Of a stretch of 64,000 bases of DNA, positions 13,401-26,000 are shown piece by piece; within the stretch, counting starts at the first letter, position 1, and every line of letters begins with the position of its first letter. The position numbers were made by a program, and so were the translations under genes. Source of the stretch: Ctena decussata (Eukaryota > Mollusca > Bivalvia > Lucinida > Lucinidae); the NCBI GenBank assembly GCA_963989385.1, contig OZ022513.1, positions 20,835,928-20,899,927 of the forward strand, read 5' to 3'. The notes beneath the pieces are model-generated. The model did no database searches. It had not been told where the DNA came from and saw only the letters and a list, made by a program, of their open reading frames with translations.

Positions 13401-16400
13401 TTCTCTTGGTCTAAATTATTTAGTTCAATTAAGATAGCTGAGTTGCCACATATTTGAAAAAGAGCTGCTGACTCGGCTTATCACTTGTAATTTATTGTTT
13501 GTTGGGATGTCTTTGTCAATCTTTCCCTTTGATGTTGGGGATATGGTTTGGGATCTGATTCAGTCAGTTCCTGAAGTGTAGTTACTTTTTAAATTCATAA
13601 GCTGTCATATATACTTCCGATATATACGCATCTAGTGAAAAACACCAACGAAGCGAGCAGATGGTAGCTATAAAATAAATGAACCACCAAATGTTTAAGA
13701 TGCGTTTCTTGATTTGCGGTTATCCTCAGAAGTCCAATACAATCAAGTGTTAGGGGCACAGATTTGAGCAGTTCTCACCGGGAAAGATCTATGTAAACTA
13801 CCCAATATACAAGTAATCCCTGCATAGATCCTTCTTAAAATATTTTTATAACGAGGAGTATAGCCAAAGTGGTAAATAATGTGAAACTTAGTCAGAGTCG
13901 ACAGTCACCGTAATCCGCCGCTGCAAACTTTGTTTAGCACCAGCAAGCTAGCGTGAAGGTGTTCAGCACATTTTGATGTTTTCTGCCATTTTTCCCGACT
14001 TTTTGTGATTTCTGTCGCTTTTGTAAATGGCGAAGCCCTTTCAAAATTGGTCTTCTCTTAAATAAAAGAATTTGCTACTTTGCGATCAAATTCTTTTCTT
14101 AGAGTAAACCGGTCTTCTGGTAGAGAAAACACTTTCTTTCTCTTGAAACAAATTCTTTCTAAAGAGTAAACTCTAATTGACAAAGGAGTCAAAATGAAAA
14201 TGTTAGATTTGCCTCCCCTTAGAGTTTACCCATTCTTCTTAAAAGAAGTTGGCAACTGCAAAATACTACAGAAACTATGTTGGTATCTTGAGCCACGACA
14301 CGACAAAACCAACAATGTGGTTGTGCGCCCAGCGCAGACTCAGATCAACCTGGGCATCCGCCCAGTCTGGTCAGAGTCTTCGCTGTCCGCATGGAGGCTG
14401 CTTAGATCCTTAGCTATACTTTGAGCACTTAACGAAGAGTTTGATCAAAGTAGGCGGATGCCCAGGCTGATTTGAGTATGCGCTGGGCGCACAACCACAT
14501 TGTTGGTTTTGTCGTGTCGCGGCTCCCTTGTCCTATTTGCCCGATTTGCCGCTATTCTCCCCATTCTCCCTAAAGAGTCTGGATGCACATTGAAGGGAAA
14601 CAACACTGCCAATACTATCTTTATCTCCTTTCCCTATGAAGGTCAACTCTTAAAAGAAAGAATTTTCTCTTGTAGGAAAAATGTCTGTCCTATAAGTATC
14701 CACCTCATTTTATAAGCTATGTTGTCCAGGGAAGCAAACCAGGGAGATAATGACGTTGTTACCCTTTGCATGAAATGGTAAAACACGTACCTATTACACA
14801 TTAAATTTTTCTTTTAGGTAACTTTAAGATGTATCTCTGGCGGATTTACAGTTGTACTAGCAACTCTTCTAGTAACAGAGTACATTGGGAAGGCCGGGTT
14901 CTTTATCTGGATTTGTCTCATCTATGGCTTGTCATGTGGTATCTGGGCAGTGGCACCCTCCACTCTGGCAAGACTGTTCGGTACCAGTAATATGTCTGTT
15001 AACTATGGGTTTATAAATCTTGCAATAGTAAGTAATCTGTTTAGCTTAATATTATCTGCCGAGGCAAGATTTGACATGTCTATGTTTATAGCTACTCCAA
15101 TTCGTTAAGATCTATACTGATTGACAGATTGTTATCGAAAAGTAACGTTATAGCGATCTAATTTAGTATTTTTTGTAGTGCCAGAAGCCGTGCATGCTAT
15201 ATTTAGAATTTTAAGACTTGCATAAATTTGTTTGTTAATAAAACAGGAATATTATAGAGCAAATTTGATGCGATCTTTTTGTAATGCATAGGAATATAAA
15301 AAAGATGGTGGCTTGTTGGAGGAAAAAATTCCATATCGAAATCGATATGACGTAACATGGCCTTGTACATGACGTCATTGTAAACATACTTGAAGCGCCT
15401 TCCGGAATAAATTTCCGTACTTTACGCAAATAAAAAAGGCTGTTCAATGATTTTTGTTTATTTGTTTATCAGTTTTATTTTAAATTACAGTCCTGCGGGA
15501 GTATCATCGGTGGAGTGACTGCCATAACACTAAAATCAGTGATTGGCTGGCATGGAATATTTTTCATGGCCTCTGGAATGGGAGCAGTGCGTAAGTAAAT
15601 TTTTCTTACATACTTAGAAACTCATTCAAGGTGACGAATGGTAATATAAACGTACCCATACCAAATTAATGGCGGCAGACGCGCGTTTCTGTATTAAACT
15701 TCTTCATTGTCGCCTAACCTCCAGAATTTGAAAGTAAAGAGATAATTGGCAGGTTTCGGAAGGCAATCAGCATCCCATATCCGAGCCACTCTAAGTGTCG
15801 CTTTCCGCGGGACATATTAGCTGCAAATATAGGTTAGAGGTATATGTTAACTCAGGAGCGCAGGTGGCTCCCATTGAGCCACCTTAATCCCTCTGTCCTG
15901 AGAAAGGCGACAAACAAGAGCATCAGGAAAGAGATATCCGATGCCACAATAACCCGCAAACAGCCAAAGCAACTCAAAAGAATGGAAGCCAAACTCGGCT
16001 AAGATTCATGTCGCTATGACAAAGTCAGCCTTGGTTTAAGGATAATTTAAAATTTTACCAGATATATATCAGTTGGAAAATAGTTTTTTTTAATCAGATT
16101 TAAGTAGTGACCCTTATCCTGGAGAATCAGAATCAACACTGAAATACAGAGTTACGGAATTAATGATATTCTCGGGGACAAATTGTCCAGCAGCAGTGAT
16201 TTTGTCCCGGTGGTTATCATATAAACGTATCCATAACAATTCTAGTGCGATCTGCATTTAACTTCTTCAGTGTCGCTAAAACCCTGAAGTTTGAAATAAT
16301 GAGGTGAAGGACAGGTCTCGGAAACGAGCATCCCTGTCCGAGCAACACTTACTGTCGCATTCCGAATGACACATAAAGCTGCAGACACGAGCGCAGGCGT

Positions 16401-19400
16401 CCTCCATCAAGCAACCTAAAACCCTGTGTCTCGAGAAAGGCGACAGACAAGGGCATCAGGAAAGAGATATCCTATGCCGCCATAAGTATGGCACTTCTGT
16501 AGGATGTGTAGAATGGAGTCATTTAAGAGGCAATCTTACCATTTTCCTTTTCACCAATCTTTTCGATAATGATCAACTCTTCACGAAAAGAGTTGCCATC
16601 TGTCCTTTTATTTTAAATCCCGTTTTTGAAATGGTAACATTGTCCCGGGATGCAAACAGGAGATCACAAATTCGTTTTCAATCGTCAAAACTGGGGGGAA
16701 AATCATAATGGTGTATCCATTTACCGTAATTAGTTTCTTTCCCATTTAGATACGAAGAATTTCTAAATTTCACTCTTTTACTTTTCAGAACTACTTATTT
16801 TTTATGTACTAAGCAGATGCTGGATGCAATTGTGATAAGAGGTTATCATGTCTATAAAGGACCTGGTATGATAAGGGTATTTTAGGCCCCCACTTAAATT
16901 CTCTTAAAATTGCATGGTTTCTATTGCTTATCATTTGAGCGTATGGGAACAAACAGAAATGATATTTTTCACTTTTGTTAATTCGCAGAATAACATGATT
17001 TCTGACATGCCTATGTTGGTTCAATAATATGAAGGAAAATTGCAAGAAAAACTGAGTTTAATCATTTTTCCTCTAAAGAAATAAGTCATTTATAATAGCC
17101 TTTGAAAGCTCTTGATAATAGGCCTTTTATGAAATGCTTATACGTTGGGTACCACGGCTAATTACCTGTGCACAGCACAAGACCTGCCAAGGTACCCCAC
17201 CCACTCAAGTTTGCAAGTCAAGAGACGCTAACCAAAACATTCCAACAGATCAAAATGAAATGTGTACCAAATTATTCCTTGTGTTCTAACTAAGAAAATG
17301 AATACCCACAACATATGTTTATTTTGTCTATGAGCGGTGATATGGGCGTTTTTGTGTTGAGAAAACAGGGAAAATGTTCCGAACGCTGCCAGTTTGGTAA
17401 CAAAAATTTAAAAATAAACATTGAGCCCGGTCTCCAGCACATTTAATATTTTTATGGCATGTAAATATATCAAAATTATGTCTGCATATAAAATATAAAA
17501 TGTGCTGGAGACCGGGCTCATATATTTTGAAAGCCGCGAAGGCTACCAAATTCGTCTTTTTCGTCAGAATCCGCTGGGGGTATGGGTGTGTTCAAGATTA
17601 AAAACACAAATATTTTATGCAAGAACTGGTTGATTTTGTATTTGCTGTTACATTCAAGGTTAGAACTTTCTTATGAATGCATTTTAATTATCGAAATAGA
17701 ACTTTTGAAAAATGAGTTTTCTGGGGGCCAAATATGGGCCTTATCATACCAGGTCCTTTATCGGAGACATTTTGCCACTCACATGTCACAATATTGTAGT
17801 TATCAACATTTCAATTTAAATTGTATATTTGTTTGATTAACCATGAAATATCCAAAATATTGTTAGTGATGAAAGAACCCAAATCACATGTCCGAAATCG
17901 TAAGTCATATAAACATTGACTATTTCGATAGAAAGGAGGACAGAAAGAATATTCTTCGAGAACGTAAACAGTGTATAAAATCATCATGATATTAAAAGCC
18001 ATGAAATTTCAAAAATAATATCAAATTATGATTATATTAGAATTGCAGGTGCTAGTTAGGGCCCAGTCTCACTGTCACGTTTTGAGGGCTAGGTTGCACT
18101 ACGTTTCCCGCCCATTTTGGCAAAGAAATGAACCCCATTTTGTAGGTATCTAGGTGTTACTACGTTTTTAGTACGTTTCCAATACGTTTAAGGAGGCCAA
18201 CTCTAATTTTGTTCTGAGATACCTGTGCTAGAGAATTTCCTTATATTATAACAGTGTATCAATCAAGGACTTAACTTTAGATAAAAGTAATAAAAACACC
18301 ATGTCACCGGCACTGGTGACGAATGGGGGTCGATCCAAAAGTAACACCATTTTTACACTTTTTTGCATTGAGTGTAATGGGAAATTGCTAAAATCTGACA
18401 CAAATGTGAAAATTAAAATAACTTCTGTGCTAGAGATTTTGGTGTCACTAAGATATGTAACGTATTTACATAAACTCTATGGAAACATGAAATAAAAACA
18501 GGGGGTCATCGGTCATATAAGATAATGAGGGTCGTTTCAAAAGTAGGAATTAGGGGCAAAACACCATTATTTTATCAAGATTGCAAGCATTTAAAAACAT
18601 TTTCGCTAGATATGATAGTGTCACTAACAAAGGCGCTGTATCTATAAAGGATCTTCAAAAATATTGACTGAAAACAGGGTATCAGCGTTCATATAAGAAA
18701 ATTGGGGTCGTTTCAAAAGTAAGTTTCAAGTGCAAAACGCCATTTTTGGTCAATATCACGAAATATAAAGTAACTTCTGTGCAAGATTTGATGGTTTCAT
18801 TAAGGCAGGCAGTGTATCTTTATATGATCTTCGAATACAGGAAATAAAAATAGGGGTCATTATTCATATAAGGAAATGAGGGTCATTTCAAAAGTAAGCA
18901 TTACATGCAAAACACCATTTTTTTGTCAAAAGTTTCAAAAGTAAGTTTCAAATGCAAAACGCCATTTTTGGTCAATATCACGAAATATAAAGTAACTTCT
19001 GTGCAAGATTTGATGGTTTCATTAAGGCAGGCAGTGTATCTTTATATGATCTTCGAAGATCTATTGCAAAACACAATTGTCCTACAACATTGCATAATTG
19101 TAATTGTTCAAAACCACTGATGAATTAGTTAAATCTTGACCATCTACTCGTATTGGTAATTGTTCAAAGCAAACTTATTTTCTATTGACCAGAGCGCCTG
19201 CAATGCGGAAAAATTTTGTTACTGATAATTTGATTGGATGCAATGGAAGTTGCTCACATCCAATGAAATGGCCTATTTGGAAATTGGATTTATGAATAGG
19301 CTGTCAGCCAGTGGTACATTAGGAACAAAGTGCACTTAGTACCCTTGGCTAGAGAAGATGAGCTGGGAGTTCACACAGAAAACACATTTCATGTTAGGGG

Positions 19401-20027
19401 CCAGTCATTTATTTACAGGTGGGGGCCTGGTACATAGGGGGAAGGGGGGGGGCTATTTTGTTGATGGTAGGCCTACTGGGGGAGTGACAGTCGGAAATAA
19501 ATAAGCCTGGGAGCAGGGTCTGGGATCATATATTTTTATACGCATATGGGGGGGGGATTCTTCCATCAGTCAGAATTCTTCCATCAGTCTTCCAGTCTTC
19601 ATTTTTAAAAAAATGTCTCATATTCAGTCCGGCATAAAATAGGTTATATGGTGTGTGTGTGTGTGTGAGTGTGTGTGTGTGAAGAGTAGCTGGGATGGGG
19701 TGGGGCTGGGTCATAAACTTTTTTATCACCTATCTCGGGGGAGGGGGGAAATCTGGCGGGACTGGGGGAGTGTCTACAACATATAAGCAAAAGGAATTTT
19801 GTTGATGTTCTGGGTGAGTCGGAAATAAAATAAATAAGCCTTGGGATGGGGGTGGGGCTTGGGGGGGGGGGGTCATGTATTTTAATAGGCATATTGGGGT
19901 GGGGGGAGGGAATGTCAGAATTTTTCCATAAGTCTTCATTTTTAAAGAGCGTCTCAGTTTCAGTCATACATAAAATAAGTTATATGGTGAGTGTGGAGGG
20001 TAGCTTGGATGGGGTACGTGGATTGGT

Positions 20028-20058
<31 letters not shown>

Positions 20059-23000
20059 CATAAACTTTTTGTTGCCTATCTGGGGTGGAGGGGATCGGAA
20101 AAAAATCTGTTGGGACTTGGGGGTGATCTACAACATATAAGCAAAAGTCTAATGTCTTCAGTCTGCCGGAAAAGAAAGAGCTCTTGATATTTTCAAATGA
20201 ACATGTATCAAAACAAGAGTAAGAAGCACTGGTAAGAAGCTGAGAAGGTGCTGCCAGGGACTGGTAAAAATCATGCTGATCTGAATAAAACACCTTCTCC
20301 TTGGCCGCGTCCACCTTGAATGACTTTTCAATCCTTATCCTGTTGTGATCGACACTTTTTTTCTTCAGGAACTTCCCTTTCCATTGTTCTTTTTCTTTCT
20401 ACTTTCACTTCTGACTTCGTTGATGACAGCTACCGGAAATGATAACCGGTGACGTAATTGCAAAACGCAGTTGCAAGTACAGTGTGTGGGCATAAATAAG
20501 GTGTAAAATTTATTCTGTTCTAAAGTCGACGGTAAGAAACGGTAAGAAACGAAAGAAAGTATCGCGTTGAAAATATCAGGCCGATAGTTCTCACTTTGTA
20601 AGAAGAGAATGTCGTCAGAGCGCCGAATGACGGCAATGCGCAGAACGTTGCGCAATCGAAATTAGAGTCGGCCTCCTTAACTACGATTTACTTCGTATAA
20701 GAGTTCTTTCGGATAACACGTATCTGGAAACGTAGCCGTATCTTGACGTATCGGGATGTATCGGAAAGGGATCGATCAGTTGTCTTAAATTCAGGAATTT
20801 TAAGGTAGCTGGGCACCAGAGGCACATGGGGGCTACCCAGGGCAATCCAGATTAGTTGTTTAACTCACAGGTGGCTATCGGGATGAAGAACTGACCTGAA
20901 TTCCAGGCAAATCTTCAAGCCCGGACGAAAGATGTGAGTTAATAAGCTGTTGTAAGTTAGAATAACGGCATAAAGTGAGCTGCCAACGGTCTTCTGTAGT
21001 TTAAGTCAATTCCGACTATTGCACAATGTCCCAGGCACCAGTGCTCAGCCGGAAGGCCCTGAAAAGGGCCAGGAGTCAAAGGCAAAGGCCCTGCCTCCTG
21101 AACACTGTCTGTCTGCTGGTTGGTTTGGTGGACTGCTGATGACGTAGTTTCGGCGGTCCTCTTCAGAGCCACAGGAGCCTCAACCCCCACCATCCTAACG
21201 GTCCATCTTCCAAGGTTCCCAGGGGATACTGATGGTTGACGTGTAAGTGAGCATGGTGGTCCGCGGCCTCTCAATTTCTTCCCTATCCGACCTTGGGTAG
21301 TCATCCCGAGGATGGATAACCAGCCGCTGGTGGCGTAACAATTCCTATTACGTCATAGCTAGCACATGGGCCGTCGATGCGCTAGTGGATCCGTTGGTAC
21401 ACGAGCCCACCTGTATCGTTGCAAAAGGATTCTTTTACTGTCTCAGCCGTTGGTTGATTTATTCTTTGTGAATTTATTCCGTTTTGCAGTAACTTCTCTT
21501 TTCCGGTTTTTTTTTTAGAATTCTCATACGAATATTCCCAATGAGGCTCAGCGGAACAAATTCATAAGTGAACACTCCTGGAACCGAGTCTGTATGTCTG
21601 TCCCCTTTCCAATTCGAAGAGGAGAATTGTTGTTGTTTCATGTCTGTAACCAAGCTGCTTGACTTTTGTTTTTTAGTTTCCGTTCCAATAATACATGTAA
21701 ATCAATTTCATAGGCAGTTGACTGACTAAGTTTGCATATGAAATAAATTGATAAAGAGAAACTATTTTAGAAACCTTCCGATTATATATCATTTTCTTAC
21801 AATACCTCATATATTTTACAATATATATACTTTTTGATAATTTCAGCTAAAAAGAAGAATAAGCAGATGAAATGATGCGTTTTTTTATGCATTACAACAC
21901 TTACATATTATTTATTTAAGGGGAGTAATAATGTTCATGGTGTGCTATCACGAGAAGTAGCTAGAACAAAATAAAAAATATACCTTGCTTTTTGGATTTT
22001 TTGGGAATGACCCGGGGCCATGAGGGTGATAGGTGGCTATTTTCGGTGGGTGAGGGGTCACGGGGATAATTGTCGCACCTGCTTTAGCAACGTGCGATAT
22101 AGGCGTCCGGTTTTCCGTCCGTCCGTCAACCCGTTCGTCTGTCCGTCCGTCCGTTCACATTTACGTCGACCCTAGCATTTAAGTCCATTCAAATGACCTT
22201 CTCTCCAAACCAATGCATCCATGGTTCTCAAATTTCACATGCTGCATGACCAGACTGCAGGGCTTCAGCATGGTAAAATCAGCTTAATCCAGCTTCCAAG
22301 ATGGCTGCTGATACTAAAAATAGCAAAAACAATAAAACCAACTTTTTATCCAGAACCACTTGGTATATTTGGCTGAACTTTTGCAAGCAGCGTCAATCGG
22401 GCCTTTGTTTTATTTAGGACTGTCTCCCTCGTTTATTTCCTGTTTTTAGAAATAAATATTTTAACAAAATTTTGTTAAACAATATGTAATAGTCTCATAA
22501 TTAACCGTACAAGCTTTGGGAAAATGCATGTTTTTTTTTTTCGATAAATGTGGAATGAAAAATAATTTTCAAATTAAAATGCAAATTACCTACTTCCCCA
22601 CGGCCTGTAAGAGTATCGATTTTGACCACGAGTGTCATGTGATCATGTACAGGGATTTTTCTTATTTGTGCACGTGTTTGTGGCGTATGAATAAATTATT
22701 TTTGTCCAAAAATGCGATTTCGAGCGCGGTCCGCGATAGTTTAATTTTTTTGTTTGTTCAAAGTCACTTTTATCAAATATTGTTATCTAAACTCTATTTC
22801 AAATGTATAGTTAGACCACGTCGGAGGTATTGCATGAAATTTTTCATCAAATATTTTTTGTTATTATTATCAAGGGAGTAAATCTTTAAAATAATAGTTA
22901 AAAAAATGTAGCGGAATTAGGTCACAGTTGTCTACTTTCTGTTTACAAGCCTTATTTTGCTAAAATTCCAATATTTCAAGTAAACATGAACTGATTTTAG

Positions 23001-26000
23001 TCAGATTTGGTCAGAACTGTCCATTGATGGAGTTCTTTCAAATTAAGTGATTGGAAACCATCTAAGGTGGCCGCAAGCCACCGTAAGTAAAAATAGAAAA
23101 ACATGAAAATGACAATTTTCAAGAACCCCTGTATGAAATTGCACCAAATTTGTTCCAGAATGATCCTTGCTTGAAGCTACTTCAAGATGTTTCAAATTGA
23201 CAATCCAAAACAGCCGCCATCCACCGCTACTAAAAATAGCGAAAAACATGAAAACGATATCTCATAAACTACTGAATGGATTTTGACCAAATTTACATTT
23301 GTGACAAAAGGATGCTTTAATTGAGTTTTTAATGTGAAGGTGCAAAGCAGGTGCGACATAGTGTTTCGCAGAACTCTTGTTTTATATATGGGCTCTAGTA
23401 ACCTATATTGCATGTCATGCTGTTCTAAAAGGGTAAGCAAGGCATTGTAGTTCTTGTTTAAACTACACAATGGAACTCTTAAAGCTTAAAGGCCCCATTG
23501 CTGTATCATGGTAAACATTCATGAAACATTTTATCATGAGGTATCGCTTTCGCTGCAAGGCTCTCACTGCCAACATTAAACAAAAAATAAAACAAGCTTG
23601 AGTTTGGGTTCAATGGCTCTTTCTCCTCCCAGAGAAAGGGTGATAGAAAACAGAGATAGACGAGAGAACAAAATAGCCAAACAACGCCGACCGGCAGCTA
23701 CTACAAGCACAGTAGGGCTATCCAAATCAGTACTACGGCCATGCACTGAGAGTTACCCAATAGTCATTGCTTTTTCTTTCTGTATTGGAATATAACTAGC
23801 GGTTGAAGGCTCATTTGTTCTGTCGTGAGATATTTTATAGTGAGGTACCCCTGTAAGCCTTTTACTACAGTTTCGAAGTTGAAATGACGATTTTTAACCT
23901 GCTTTTCACAAATAAAACGACCTTGCGTTTCACATAAAACGCTAGTGAGAATTAATATAAAATGTCATTTTAGTCGGCAACTGAAATGACCTACACCTGA
24001 CATTGAGGCTGACAAAAATAAATAAATAAGTAGATAAATAAATAAATAAATGAAAATACAATGTATAGGCATGAGACTCCGTTCGTTGTCCTGTTTTTGT
24101 TTATACTACATTGCTCGACAGGGGTCCGGAAAATGAAAACTTATTTTGTGGATCAATTTTTCATTTTTCAAAAACATGTTCTCCCTGTGTTTGCAAATTA
24201 TTTGACTCAATTGATACACATATACACATGAACCCAAGTTTTACCACCAAATGTGAAGGTTAACCCGCATCTCATAAGGATTTAAGTTTAGTCGTTTTTA
24301 CGCTGTTCTTAAACGAAAATACTTTTCGCTGTTATAAGCTTGAAGAAAATGGTAAAAATACAATGTACAAATGTGGGTCCCCTTTCATTGTTTCGCTTTC
24401 CTTTATATTGAAAATCTCAACGGGCAACCAGGAAGCTTTTTGTCATTGCTCCAAAAACATGTTACCCCTACTTTCAGCCAATTATATGACTCAATATATG
24501 TACATTAGCCTAGTTTTTCATCACAAGGATTTATGTTTAGATATATTTACCACTGATAGGACCATGGAGACTCTAAAGAAGTTATCCCGGACTCTAGCTC
24601 ACAGAGACAATTATTACTTGCAACCCATTCCCCTGTCCATTTAACAAAACTCCAAACGGTAAACGAAAAAAGAAATCATTGGTGAACTGACTTAAAGCAG
24701 GACAAGGTCTACCGTGCTTGCAGTAGGTGCGGGTGAGGACTGTTTGGCTGTTTTTTTTGTTTTTTTTTCTCTCGTCTGTCCTGTCTCCTATTTCTAGCAG
24801 GCAAATCGTTATAGACTGAAATACTACCTCAAAGGCCTTTTTACACGCTAAAGCAACCAACTAGCCGACAAATACTAAACAAGACATTAGGATATTGCCT
24901 GTGGAAGTTGTTCAATGAGGCCAAGGGAGGATATTAATGTTGACAAGGGAGGATAGCATTGTTCGCCAAATTTGGGCTTATTACAATAACTTCAAAGAGT
25001 ATGGAAACGAAAGTGTGACAGTCGAACGGAAAGACGGACGGGCATGCACTATTTCCAAAATCACCCAATTATTAAGCGGCTGAGGACAATGAAGTATTGG
25101 GCAGACATACACCTAAACTCTTAAACAAAACTAAAAGCCATAATCGTATGTAAAACAAATGCATCTATCTTCTGCAAACTAATATTTGACGGTATTATAT
25201 AGATGTATTTCAAAATTGCAATAATGATATCTCCCTCTCCGATACGTCCCGATACAGCTACTTATACAGCTGCGTCTTATCCGAAAGAACTCTAATAGCC
25301 GGTTATTAAACGGCTTAGTACCACGCTTTTTGAAATGGTGAGAACAATTAACTTACCTACTACGATTCCGTACGTTTTACTAGGTACTACTAGGTACTGA
25401 CCGGGATAACTATCTAGTCAAAGGTACGTTTCAGTAGGTATCGCAAAACATACCACTTCGTAATAAAACGCAGAATTAACCGTCACAAAACGTACTAAGA
25501 CGTGGTAACGCGTAAATGATGCGTACTAGTGCGTAGAAGACTTTCACGTATGGCTACGTATTTAACACGTTCCATCTACGCTCCAGTATGTTTAGACTAC
25601 GTTTCAATACGCTTTTACTACGCATACAATAGGTATTTCGAAATGCTACGCTTAAGCTGATTTTTTCAAATCAAACGTAGCTAGGCCACGTATGTAGCTG
25701 TTTACATCCGTACATGATACATATTCACTGCGTTGTAATACGCATATTCCCGTTTTGGTACGATTTAAATACGTACAAAAACCTAGTACTCAATACGTGA
25801 CAGTGAGACTAAGACTTAGAGGACCTCTAGGTTATTCTTGTTACGTTTTTGTACGTAGTTAATGCGTTTTGGCTACGTTTTAGTACGTTCAGACCACGTT
25901 TTAGTACGTGTTGGTGCGTTTTACTACGCATACGCTACGCATATCAAAATTCCATGTTTAAGTTCAAAATTCTAAATCTAACGTAATTAGGCCACCTATA

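Noticed and set aside
19644..20314. Overlapping Pro/His-rich and Gly-rich open frames of 107-116 codons
   Set aside because: They come from GT, poly-G and poly-C tracts of a tandem repeat; composition alone keeps them open.
20957..21304. 115-codon minus-strand frame in a GC-richer segment
   Set aside because: Only a ten-residue piece faintly resembles a LINE endonuclease start. There is no catalytic motif and no splice support, so it was kept as an unassigned segment.
22516..22881. 121-codon plus-strand frame
   Set aside because: It lies in the interior of a pearl-like element, has no domain and is low in complexity.
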